Program-made: the position numbers and the translations under genes
Notes under the pieces: model-generated
The model's database searches: none
What the model saw: the letters and a program-made list of their open reading frames with translations, nothing else
What the model was told of the DNA's origin: nothing
NCBI GenBank assembly: GCA_021820165.1
Contig: JAKADW010000089.1
Span: 1-7,733 of the forward strand
DNA: 7,733 nucleotides
From: Bacillota bacterium
GTDB taxonomy: Bacteria > Bacillota_E > Sulfobacillia > Sulfobacillales > Sulfobacillaceae
Reading direction: 5' to 3'
Shown: positions 1 to 6,049 of the stretch, piece by piece
Numbering within the stretch: position 1 is the stretch's first letter
Layout of the letters: the number at the start of each line of letters is the position of its first letter

Positions 1-83
1 AATCCTGCCAACCCCGCGGCTCCACACAAAATACTGACAAAACAGGCTGCGCCCGTCCTCTGTAGGCGTTGGTTCATCTTCAT
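1..83 (-). CDS. N-terminus of a secreted or membrane-anchored protein, cut by the window edge
   Basis: Reading leftward from ATG at 83, 27 codons are visible: a short basic N-terminus (MKMNQRLQR) and then a hydrophobic, small-residue stretch ending GAAGLAG at the edge. This resembles a Sec signal peptide. The start is supported by a very strong Shine-Dalgarno sequence, AAAGGAGGG (plus-strand 88-96), 4 bases before the ATG. A second in-frame ATG two codons later (75-77) is less well spaced. The next codon begins TT, so it cannot be the lipobox cysteine at that position. The mature protein is outside the window. Given the nearby sugar genes it could be another transport or hydrolase component, but nothing visible proves this. 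The existence of the gene is well supported; its function is unknown. Confidence 0.65.
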   Translation of the reverse strand, partial: MKMNQRLQRTGAACFVSILCGAAGLAG

Positions 84-187
84 CGAACCCTCCTTTGTGT
101 CTGCAAAGCGCGATGCACTCCTAGAGGTCAGCGTCCATGCTATTCCAACGCGACCGTCGATCCCACCTCCAGAACGTTTTGGATACT

Positions 188-202
188 TTGCTTGAGAAGC
201 AA
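188..202. repeat. Small hairpin downstream of tnpA, possible IS200-type right end
   Basis: TTGCTT (188-193), loop GAG, AAGCAA (197-202) form a 6-bp stem about 45 bases past the end of the tnpA remnant. IS200/IS605 elements carry a subterminal hairpin in this position. No target or cleavage motif was confirmed. Confidence 0.3.
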
Positions 203-211
203 GTTAATTAA

Positions 212-222
212 TTGACAGTCAA
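212..222. promoter_or_regulatory. TTGAC-A-GTCAA palindrome, possible operator or -35 box
   Basis: A perfect inverted repeat with 5-base arms and a 1-base centre lies about 130 bases upstream of the minus-strand gene that starts at 83. On the minus strand it supplies a TTGACT hexamer, but I see no good -10 box at normal spacing. It may be a regulator site, part of the right end of the adjacent IS200 remnant, or chance. Confidence 0.2.
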
Positions 223-243
223 CATCGTAACATATTACGCAAT

Positions 244-682
244 TCATTCCCATCCGTTTTCTTCTGTCGGTTCTAATGGTTTCTTGTTATTTAAGGTCTC
301 GCCGAAGGGGGGAGAGGGATGCCCCACCCGCCGATCCGGCAAAATAACTCGGCAACCAAAAGTGTGCCCCCCATAATGCCTGATCCGTGCTCGAATAGAG
401 CTTTTTGCGGACCGGCTGGCATGAGACGCTCTTGAGGCTATTCCTCCGTCGAGAAATCGCACCCTTAGCTGGGTACGTGATGAGCCAATGCCCATGGTCC
501 CCCTCCCCGTCGAATTCTTCGAGCGCGGCTTCAACGTCCTGGCACCCGTCAGAAATGAGGGTCCGCCGATCTCCAAGCTCTCGTTCGTGCAGATCACCCC
601 CCGATACTGTGTCACAAGCATCGTGTGTATGCCCGGCGAAGACACCTTGTCTGTCGGTTCGCAAATTGCTGGATTTTGCCAT
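244..682 (-). pseudogene. tnpA: Degenerate IS200/IS605-family transposase TnpA (HUH Y1 type)
   Basis: TnpA excises and inserts single-stranded IS200/IS605 DNA using an HUH motif and one tyrosine. The remnant starts at ATG 682 (MAKSSN) and shows the family's landmarks: a VTQYRGVICT segment (usually VTKYRR-VFT), EFDGEGDHGHWLI (usually N/DGEDDHVHLLV), YPAKGAISRRRNSLKSVS (usually YPPKVALSKLVNSLKGVS) and LWGAHFWLPSYFAGSAGGA (usually LWSPSYFAGSCGGAP). The reading frame must switch near 620, switch back near 560, and probably switch again near 300. The middle residue of the HUH motif is glycine instead of a bulky hydrophobic. At the position of the catalytic tyrosine (RRYL/RQYI in relatives) the sequence gives RRDL at 296-298, followed by a TAA at 287-289. 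In the alternative frame the tail runs to a stop at 244. The length is near the usual ~130-150 residues. The enzyme is almost certainly dead. Confidence 0.85.
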
Positions 683-736
683 AGACCCACCTGGTTACGT
701 GGCAAGCATGGCGACCGGGCACCATGGAAAGACACC

Positions 737-763
737 GGAGGGCGACCGCCCCGATCGCCCTCC
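737..763. repeat. 9-bp stem hairpin: IS200 left end or terminator of the oxidoreductase gene
   Basis: GGAGGGCGA (737-745), a 9-base loop, and TCGCCCTCC (755-763) form a perfect 9-bp GC-rich stem. Read on the minus strand it lies 84 bases after the stop of the oxidoreductase gene and is followed by GGTGTCTTT, a poor T tract. It also lies 55 bases upstream of the tnpA start, where an IS200 left-end hairpin is expected. Either role, or both, is possible. Confidence 0.45.
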
Positions 764-846
764 TACCGCAGAACGTCCCTGTTAAACTCGTACCCGGTAG
801 CAAAGATTTCCGTTACTTACCGCCCCATCCGTGATCTGCAGAGGGG

Positions 847-1965
847 CTATCCATTCGCCACCCTGATCGAAGGTGCCAGCGAGACTTCCTGGTGATCGCG
901 GGCGCTCTGGTAAATGCTTGCCAGGATCCGCTGCATCACGACCCCATCTTGCGCGGTCATTTGGGGGGCCTCGCGCCCTTCAACGACCGCCATGAAATGA
1001 CGAATCTCTTCCGTATGCGGCGTTCCCGATCGGCATCCGATCCACGAATCGGCCACCATGCCTTCGATCTCCCCATAGACATCGAGCCCATCGGAGGTCT
1101 TTGGGGAGTCTTGCCCTTGCTTGTGAATGGGGTGATACGAATCGATCACGGCTCCGGCTCGCGTGCCCAACAGGTTCACGTACACCCTATCGTGTCCCAC
1201 GTTAGCCGTCCACGCCGTCTCCAGCGTGACCACGAGGCCTCCTTCAAAGCGAATCCACGCCGTGGCAAAGTCTTCCACATCAAAAGCGCTGCCATCCCGC
1301 AGACCCTCGCGCACATCGGACGACTCCCACACGCCATCCTCCACTGGACACGCGCCAAACTTCTGCGATGTCTCGGCCACCACGGAGATCGGTTCCGGTC
1401 CCCCGGCCAGATAGCGCGCCATGTCCAAGACGTGAATCCCAATATCCACCACGGGTCCACCGCCCGATTCGGCGGCCACGGTGAACCACCCTTTGGGATA
1501 TCCTCGTCGGCGCAGATACCCGGTGGACGCAAAATATAGATCGCCGAGATCCCCGGCCACCACCAGCCGCTTTAGCTTTTGAACATCGGGGCGAAAACGG
1601 CTGCTAAACCCCACCATCAATGTTCGGTGCGCACGTTGGGCTGCCTCTTGCATACGTTCGGCTTCAGCCACATTCATTGCCATCGGCTTCTCCACCAGCA
1701 CATGCTTGCCAGCCGCCAGCGCTTCCACCGTCATGGCCGCATGCAAATAATTAGGTACGGTAATCGACACGGCCTCGATATCGGTGCGCTCCAATAACCG
1801 TCGATAATCGCCGTAAGCCTGCGACACCCCATATTTGTGGGCCATCGTCTGCGCACGAGACTCTACCACATCCGCCACCGCCACAATCTCTGCACCCAGT
1901 TGTCGGTACGCCGGCAAATGGGCAAAATCTGCAATCAGCCCCGTTCCAATGACGCCTACCCGCAT
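847..1965 (-). CDS. Gfo/Idh/MocA-family NAD(P)-dependent sugar oxidoreductase
   Basis: This predicted 372-residue cytoplasmic enzyme oxidises or reduces a hydroxyl or aldehyde carbon of a sugar or cyclitol with NAD(P). The Rossmann N-terminus shows MRVGVIGTGLIA (residues 1-12) and an acidic residue after the second strand (VAVADV, ~28-33). The family catalytic motif EKP is at 92-94 (K93). GGGPVVDIGIHVLDMARYL (168-186) carries the D174/H178 pair typical of the C-terminal domain. A DVEDFATAWIRFEGG segment begins the substrate-domain sheet. The start at 1965 is chosen because GAGGGAGG lies 8 bases upstream; an ATG seven codons earlier (1986) lies upstream of that ribosome site and is less likely. 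The length is normal for the family. It is transcribed divergently from the binding-protein gene. With the galactonate dehydratase nearby, an aldose 1-dehydrogenase role is plausible, but the exact substrate cannot be read from the sequence. The frame is intact. Confidence 0.92.
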   Translation of the reverse strand: MRVGVIGTGLIADFAHLPAYRQLGAEIVAVADVVESRAQTMAHKYGVSQAYGDYRRLLERTDIEAVSITVPNYLHAAMTVEALAAGKHVLVEKPMAMNVAEAERMQEAAQRAHRTLMVGFSSRFRPDVQKLKRLVVAGDLGDLYFASTGYLRRRGYPKGWFTVAAESGGGPVVDIGIHVLDMARYLAGGPEPISVVAETSQKFGACPVEDGVWESSDVREGLRDGSAFDVEDFATAWIRFEGGLVVTLETAWTANVGHDRVYVNLLGTRAGAVIDSYHPIHKQGQDSPKTSDGLDVYGEIEGMVADSWIGCRSGTPHTEEIRHFMAVVEGREAPQMTAQDGVVMQRILASIYQSARDHQEVSLAPSIRVANG

Positions 1966-2491
1966 CCTTGATTCCTCCCTCTGCATTCCGGGCCACTTCG
2001 CCCAAAATAAAGCCCAGGGTCGCTCCTTACTGTGAATGGAGTTCGCGTGCAGATACCAAAGACGTCCTCTGACGACGATCGCCTTATATCTCCATGCCTA
2101 AGGGCTAAAGGCGGCAGGTTGACGGCTCCTGTGACAATCGGGCCCGCCGATCCCATGACCGCTTCCTTCCCCTTCACCCCGGGTACCACGAACGCAGTGT
2201 ACCAAAGCAAGCATCGCCGGGCATCCGCCCCATGGAGTGCACCGGAGCTCCATCCGCACAGATGCGGCCATAGAGTCCCGCGTTCTCGTATTTGCACGAT
2301 GTTATCGAGCGCGCACCTCCCTCTTCGTCATCGCACCGCGTTCGGCGCAACAAAGCGCGGCGAGCGCTTGTTGGCAGCACGATTCTTGACGATCACCCCC
2401 AAAACCCAGTCCGGAGGTTCGAATATTATACTACCGGTACCTTTTTAGGCGCCGGCTGAAGCCGATCCCTGGTCCTTAGAAGGTCAGACGG

Positions 2492-2502
2492 GGTTGACAA
2501 CC
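2492..2502. promoter_or_regulatory. GGTTG-A-CAACC palindrome upstream of the binding-protein gene
   Basis: A perfect 11-base inverted repeat about 92 bases before the start at 2595. It contains TTGACA (2494-2499), so it could be an operator overlapping a -35 box. The hexamer 17 bases downstream is not a good -10. It resembles the TTGAC-A-GTCAA site at 212-222 in its TTGACA core. Confidence 0.25.
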
Positions 2503-2582
2503 TCGATCGCAGACCGCCGTGTGCCCCCCCTTTCCTCATGACCTTGCGGCCCAGGGCGACGGTTTCTCCCATCTGTTTTCAT

Positions 2583-2587
2583 GGAGG
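2583..2587 (+). promoter_or_regulatory. Ribosome binding site GGAGG deciding the start at 2595
   Basis: GGAGG lies 7 bases before ATG 2595. The frame is open back to an ATG at 2538, but that codon has no such site, so the start at 2595 is preferred. Confidence 0.7.
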
Positions 2588-2594
2588 CGATCTC

Positions 2595-3986
2595 ATGTTA
2601 CGTGCCACATTGCTGCATCGTGTTGGGATAGCCCAAAATAAGCAGACATGCCGGACGAGGGCTCCCCTCAGGAATCCCAAACTCCTCGGCCTGTCGCTCG
2701 TAGTCATGGGATTGGTCGCGGGCTGCGGAGTCAGCGCCGCCCAAGGAGCGGCCCACACCGCCACGAAGCCCATGACGTTTTGGTATATGGGAGCCACGGG
2801 AACGCAGGCCCGCATTGTTCAGTCCCTGCTCCAACCGTGGGCCCGCGCGCACCACACCACCGTTACCGTCACACCCATTTCCGGCGCAAGTTTTACTACC
2901 GAGGTCGACACGGCGATTGCCAGCGGGACACTACCTAATCTCATGGTCACTTCGCAAGGCTACCCGGACATCTATGCCAAGGACCATCTCGCCGTCGATA
3001 TCACGCGCGTCGACCCCGCCTTAGCGCGGTATATTCGAGCGCATGAGCCCCCCCTTTTGGCACCAGGAAACACGGTCGAAAATGGCCAAGTGTACGGAGC
3101 TCTGGAAAGTGCACAGCCCGATTTGACCTATGTCAATACCCGTACCTTAAAGCAGTTGCACATCCCCGTTCCGAAGACCTGGAAGCAGTTGGACCAGGGG
3201 GTGATCCCTGCGCTTCTCAAAGCCCACCGCAATTATGCGGGCCCCGGCGATTCGGAATGGGATTGGTACGCCACCCTATATTCGTACGGCGGCCAAGTCT
3301 ACTCGCCCCAAGGCAACCAGGTGGTCATGGCCTCCGCCGCCGGCAAAGCGGCGCTCAAGGCGTATTTGGCTCCGTATATAACCGATGGGGTCTCGCCCAG
3401 TACGGCGCCGTCGCAGACGATGGCAGATCTGTTGGCCCAAGGCACCTACCCGGTCCAAATCCAAGGGTCGGCGTTCTTTGCAAACATTACGGCGGTACCC
3501 CACTTCCCCCAAAAAGACTGGGCGGTCTTGCCCTATCCGGCTGGCCCTCGAGGAGATTATACGTGGACGGGGGGCACGTCGGTGGTGGCTTTCACCCATT
3601 CACCTCCCGTGAACCACGAAGAAACCAGCTTACTGGCCGCATTTTGGAGAGCACCTGTGCAACGCGCCCTCAGTCAACAATTCGACACGAAAACACAGAC
3701 GCTCTACACGGTAGCCAACATGGCCGCCTGGACAGGCCTGCGCGTACCCGGATTGACCACGACCGATCTGAGCACCATGCGATCGGCCATCTTGCATAGT
3801 GTGGGTGTGCAAGCGCACACCACGGTGACGCAGGCTCAGATTGTAGGCATGGGCAATACCTGGCAAACCATCCAAAATGATTTTGATAAAATGGTTTTGC
3901 CCCACGCTCGCTTCGCGCACGATGCTGTGTTGTTAACTCAAGCCCAGTCCGCGTTGCAAAAGGCCATCCACCAGGCGAGCTCGTAG
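2595..3986 (+). CDS. ABC transporter extracellular solute-binding lipoprotein, family 1 (sugar type)
   Basis: This predicted 463-residue lipoprotein captures a sugar or oligosaccharide outside the membrane and delivers it to an ABC permease. The N-terminus has a basic region, a hydrophobic core (LLGLSLVVMGL, ~30-40) and a lipobox L-V-A-G-C with the lipidated cysteine at 44. The n-region of about 28 residues is longer than usual. The mature chain begins with a linker and MTFWYMGATGTQARIVQSLL, the typical first strand and helix of family 1. An IASGTLPNLMVTSQG segment follows (usually 'G..PDv'), and later VYGALESAQPDLTYVNTRTLKQLHIPVPKTWKQL matches the usual 'yNk.ll.k.Gi..PktWdel' signature. An aromatic-rich stretch near EWDWYATLYSYGGQVY is consistent with sugar binding. 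Length and frame are intact. No permease or ATPase gene follows within the window, which is unusual for this gene type. The ligand is unknown; proximity to galactonate dehydratase suggests a galactose- or galactoside-type ligand. Confidence 0.88.
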   Translation: MLRATLLHRVGIAQNKQTCRTRAPLRNPKLLGLSLVVMGLVAGCGVSAAQGAAHTATKPMTFWYMGATGTQARIVQSLLQPWARAHHTTVTVTPISGASFTTEVDTAIASGTLPNLMVTSQGYPDIYAKDHLAVDITRVDPALARYIRAHEPPLLAPGNTVENGQVYGALESAQPDLTYVNTRTLKQLHIPVPKTWKQLDQGVIPALLKAHRNYAGPGDSEWDWYATLYSYGGQVYSPQGNQVVMASAAGKAALKAYLAPYITDGVSPSTAPSQTMADLLAQGTYPVQIQGSAFFANITAVPHFPQKDWAVLPYPAGPRGDYTWTGGTSVVAFTHSPPVNHEETSLLAAFWRAPVQRALSQQFDTKTQTLYTVANMAAWTGLRVPGLTTTDLSTMRSAILHSVGVQAHTTVTQAQIVGMGNTWQTIQNDFDKMVLPHARFAHDAVLLTQAQSALQKAIHQASS

Positions 3987-4038
3987 CTGGCCGCATGACC
4001 GTCTTCCTGGGGCCTTCGCGATCCTATCTCGATCGGCG

Positions 4039-4068
4039 TGGACAGGTTCCGATGGCTTCGATTACACT
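4039..4068 (+). promoter_or_regulatory. Candidate promoter for the galactonate dehydratase gene
   Basis: TGGACA (4039-4044), an 18-base spacer and TACACT (4063-4068) match 5/6 and 4/6 of the sigma-A boxes. It lies about 100 bases before the TTG start. The 179-base gap from the binding-protein gene allows either an independent promoter or read-through. Confidence 0.35.
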
Positions 4069-4078
4069 GGCGGGGTAG

Positions 4079-4144
4079 CCCATAGGCGGAGGATGGCATG
4101 CGCCCTATGGACGAGGTTACAGGGAATCGCCTGGCAACGCCAGG
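4079..4144 (+). other. Two leader stem-loops upstream of the dehydratase ribosome site
   Basis: CCATAGGCG (from 4079) can pair with CGCCCTATGG (4101-4110), leaving one bulged base. A second stem, CCTGGC (4130-4135) with GCCAGG (4139-4144), has a 3-base loop and ends just before the ribosome site at 4151-4158. No T run follows either, so they are not obvious terminators. They could shape translation of the downstream gene. Confidence 0.3.
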
Positions 4145-4165
4145 ACTAGGGAAGGGAGCACGACG

Positions 4166-5290
4166 TTGAAAATCGCAAAGGTCGAAGTGTTCCATGTACG
4201 ACCTCGGTGGTCTTTTGTCCGCGTGACCACGGACGAGGGATTGGAGGGCTTTGGGGAGGCAAATTTAGAAGGGCGTTCGCGCACGGTCGAGGCGGCGATT
4301 CGCGATTTGCTCCCGCAATTGCTGGGCCAGGACCCTCGCCAGATCGAACGGCTCTGGCAAGCCATGTATCGACGCGCCTTCTACCGCGGCGGACCTATCT
4401 TGATGAGTGCCATCAGCGGCGTAGAGCAGGCCCTGTGGGATATTTTAGGGAAATCGCTTGGGGTTCCGGTGTCGCAGCTATTAGGCGGCGCCGTGCGCGA
4501 TCGCATCCGGGTCTATTGCCATGTGGGGGGAGACACGCCTCAAGAGGCGGCAAGCCAAGCGGAAAAGGCCCGATCGGCGGGATTCACCGCCGTCAAAACG
4601 GGACTCTCGGGGCCCGCCCGCCTCTTGGAGTCCCCCGCCTTCATTGACCGCGAGTTAGAACGCTGGGAGGCGATGCGTAGCGCGCTCGGGCCGACGGTGG
4701 ACGTCGCCATCGACTTTCATGGCCGCGTGGGCCCGGCGTTGGCGATCACCCTCGCGAAAGAGATCGAGCGGAGTCGCATCCGCCCCTTGTTCATTGAAGA
4801 GCCCTGCTTACCAGAAAACGTGGATGCGCTAGTGCAGATTGCCAAAAGCACGACCCTCCCCATCGCCACGGGGGAACGGCTTTTCGGCAAGTGGGGGTTT
4901 CGCGAAGTGTTAGAAAAACAAGCCGCCGCCGTTCTCCAACCCGACTTGGCCCATTGCGGGGGCATCTTGGAAGGCAAGAAGATCGCGGCCATGGCCGAAA
5001 CCTATTTTGTCGCGTTCGCCCCCCATAATCCGTTAGGACCGATCAACCTCGCCGCCAGTCTCAACTTGGTCGCGACCGTGCCCAATTTCTTAGCGCAAGA
5101 GCAGGTCAACGTGGGCGATGGGTATTTGATGGAACCCTTTCGCATCGTCGAGGGCTACATCGAGGTGCCCCGCGGCCCAGGGTTGGGCATCACGGTGGAT
5201 GCGTCGGCCTTGGAACGCCATCGCTATGAAGGCGATTGGCTGAATCCGACCTGGATCCATGAGGAGGACGGCTCTATCGCCGATTGGTAG
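4166..5290 (+). CDS. dgoD: D-galactonate dehydratase-like enzyme, enolase superfamily (MR/MLE)
   Basis: The enzyme removes water from D-galactonate (or a close sugar acid) to give 2-keto-3-deoxy-galactonate, using Mg2+, in the cytoplasm. Its 374 residues align along their length with what I recall of E. coli DgoD (about 382): an N-terminal capping domain with PRWSFVRVTTDEGLEGFGEA, then FYRGGPILMSAISGVEQALWDI (72-93), and the barrel. Metal ligands and catalytic residues are in place: D183 and H185 in DFHGRV, E211 in FIEEP, E237 in ATGER, D260 in QPD, H287 in APHNPLGP and E312 in QEQ. The C-terminus keeps PGLGITVD and a W-NP-W-HEDGS ending. The start is TTG at 4166, supported by AAGGGAG (4152-4158) 7 bases upstream and by the family start MKI. 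D-gluconate/mannonate or other sugar-acid dehydratases are alternatives, but the DFHGRV and APH-PLGP motifs favour galactonate. It follows the binding-protein gene on the same strand. Confidence 0.9.
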   Translation: MKIAKVEVFHVRPRWSFVRVTTDEGLEGFGEANLEGRSRTVEAAIRDLLPQLLGQDPRQIERLWQAMYRRAFYRGGPILMSAISGVEQALWDILGKSLGVPVSQLLGGAVRDRIRVYCHVGGDTPQEAASQAEKARSAGFTAVKTGLSGPARLLESPAFIDRELERWEAMRSALGPTVDVAIDFHGRVGPALAITLAKEIERSRIRPLFIEEPCLPENVDALVQIAKSTTLPIATGERLFGKWGFREVLEKQAAAVLQPDLAHCGGILEGKKIAAMAETYFVAFAPHNPLGPINLAASLNLVATVPNFLAQEQVNVGDGYLMEPFRIVEGYIEVPRGPGLGITVDASALERHRYEGDWLNPTWIHEEDGSIADW

Positions 5291-5302
5291 AGTGGACACC
5301 CT

Positions 5303-5323
5303 CCCCATGGCTAAAGCCAGGGG
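5303..5323 (+). repeat. IS200/IS605-type end hairpin, CCCC-AT-GGCT...AGCC-A-GGGG
   Basis: Thirteen bases after the dehydratase stop, CCCC (5303-5306) pairs with GGGG (5320-5323) and GGC with GCC around a TAAA loop, with small internal unpaired bases. The '-GCTAAAGC-' hairpin inside a C/G clamp is the style of subterminal hairpins in many IS200/IS605 elements. It may also stop transcription of the dehydratase gene, but no T run follows. Confidence 0.4.
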
Positions 5324-5350
5324 CCCGTCGTAAACGGCACCGTATGATCG
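5306..5350 (+). repeat. 45-bp direct repeat, copy 1
   Basis: This matches 5652-5696 at 39 of 45 positions, and the last 23 bases (5328-5350) are identical. The first part contains the GCTAAAGC hairpin; the conserved tail contains ACGG-CA-CCGT. See copy 2. Confidence 0.8.
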
Positions 5351-5651
5351 CCGAACGCGGTATCGCTGGATTCGTATCAATCTACCGGACCGAGCATGGC
5401 CCCGTCGGTTCCCAACCCAACCAAGAAGCCGAAAAAACGCGGCCGAGGGAGTTGGTTTTGATGTCCTGAACCTCTGCGGCGTGGCCTTCGACCCCCACGT
5501 CTTGGAAGAGGCCTACCCGTACGGCACACTCACGGTATCGGCCACCTCGAGGAACTTACTGCCGTGATCAGGGTGGGCATCCTCTCGAAAGCCTTTTGCG
5601 GCTTTCACTGCCGATGCCACGCCCAGGACTCGCTGCACCGCCTATGCCCGG

Positions 5652-5696
5652 CATCGCTAAAGCGAGGAATCCATCGTAAACGGCACCGTATGATCG
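5652..5696 (+). repeat. 45-bp direct repeat, copy 2
   Basis: The second copy lies 346 bases downstream of the first. The hairpin loop half is kept (CGCTAAAGCG), while the outer C/G clamp differs (GAGGAATCC replaces CAGGGGCCC). The identical 23-base tail argues for functional or mobile-element origin, such as two related IS ends, not chance. Confidence 0.8.
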
Positions 5697-5997
5697 TAAA
5701 AGGAGCTCGCTGGTGGACCACCGCGTCCGCGTTCCAAGAAGGGCCGGGCGCGTTTCTCCGTACACGGCATGAGTGGTTTCTGGTGGCGATCCAAAACAGA
5801 AACCACGAGGAGCATCTCCTTTCGGAACCCCGTAAGGGAGGGGCTGGTCATGCTTTCGAACAAAAGGCTCTCCTCGCCAAGGTTCCGTCGGTTTGTTCGG
5901 TCCGAAACACCGCTCGCACTACCCCTCGCTCGCTTTTAATCACGGACGACAAAACGTGGGACTGGAGACGCATCCTACGTCTGATCGACGGAACGGA

Positions 5998-6015
5998 GCC
6001 CCGCTTATGCGGGGC
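5998..6015 (+). repeat. Perfect 7-bp hairpin with TTAT tetraloop
   Basis: GCCCCGC (5998-6004), TTAT, GCGGGGC (6009-6015). It lies inside the putative tnpB 3' end and would suit an omega-RNA stem. It lacks a T run, so it is a poor terminator. Confidence 0.6.
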
Positions 6016-6049
6016 CAAGGCTGGTCAACCCAGGAGCCTGTATTACAAG

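Larger units (their letters stand above)
180..775 (-). mobile_element. IS200-like insertion sequence remnant (tnpA only); ends approximate
   Basis: The tnpA remnant (244-682) sits between a hairpin about 55 bases upstream of its start (737-763) and a smaller hairpin about 45 bases beyond its end (188-202). This matches the order and roughly 600-700 bp size of single-gene IS200 elements. IS200/IS605 elements make no target duplications and have no inverted repeats, so exact ends cannot be set without a related intact copy. It lies in the gap between the partial gene at 1-83 and the oxidoreductase at 847-1965, both on the minus strand. No separate gene is supported in 84-846. Confidence 0.5.
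1966..2594. other. Divergent intergenic region, about 630 bp, no gene supported
   Basis: The region separates the two divergent genes and should hold both promoters. A perfect TATAAT on the minus strand (plus 2425-2430) and overlapping TATTAT/TATACT on the plus strand (2424-2432) stand in one AT-rich spot, but neither has a convincing -35 at 16-18 bases. Short inverted repeats are present: ATGGAG/CTCCAT (2232-2237 and 2248-2253), GGTAC/GTACC (2182-2186 and 2199-2203) and CCGGCT/AGCCG around 2452-2463. Open frames here (such as 2032-2448 plus) lack a ribosome site and recognisable motifs, so I do not call them genes. Confidence 0.5.
5291..5869. other. Gene-poor stretch of IS debris and stem-loops
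   Basis: No open frame here has a ribosome site and recognisable motifs; the plus frame from about 5332 is open for some 75 codons but unrecognised. Stem-loops seen: GAAAGCC/GGCTTTC (5587-5593 and 5600-5606), GGTGG-A-CCACC (5712-5722), a perfect 10-bp stem GTGGTTTCTG/CAGAAACCAC (5773-5782 and 5797-5806), and AGGAG-CAT-CTCCT (5808-5820) directly after it. The density of perfect stems suggests structured RNA or transposon ends. Confidence 0.5.

Noticed and set aside
405..895. Open plus-strand frames across 405-785 and 488-895 (126 and 135 codons)
   Set aside because: They run antisense to the recognisable tnpA remnant and the 3' end of the oxidoreductase gene, and have no ribosome site or family motif.
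892..1539. Long plus-strand open frame of 215 codons
   Set aside because: It is antisense to the clearly coding Gfo/Idh/MocA gene; the composition is His/Arg/Pro-rich and no domain is visible.
2494..2522. TTGACA at 2494 as a full sigma-A promoter for the binding-protein gene
   Set aside because: The -35 is perfect, but the sequence at 17-base spacing (around 2517-2522) does not resemble a -10 box.
3257..3799. 180-codon plus-strand open frame inside the binding-protein gene
   Set aside because: It is an out-of-frame shadow of the intact lipoprotein gene, Arg/Gly/Pro-rich, without motifs.
3987..4165. Rho-independent terminator after the binding-protein gene
   Set aside because: The stems near 4079-4110 and 4130-4144 lack T runs, and the latter sits immediately before the next gene's ribosome site.
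5306..5696. CRISPR array suggested by the repeated 45-mer with a hairpin
   Set aside because: There are only two copies, 346 bases apart, with no regular spacers and no cas genes.
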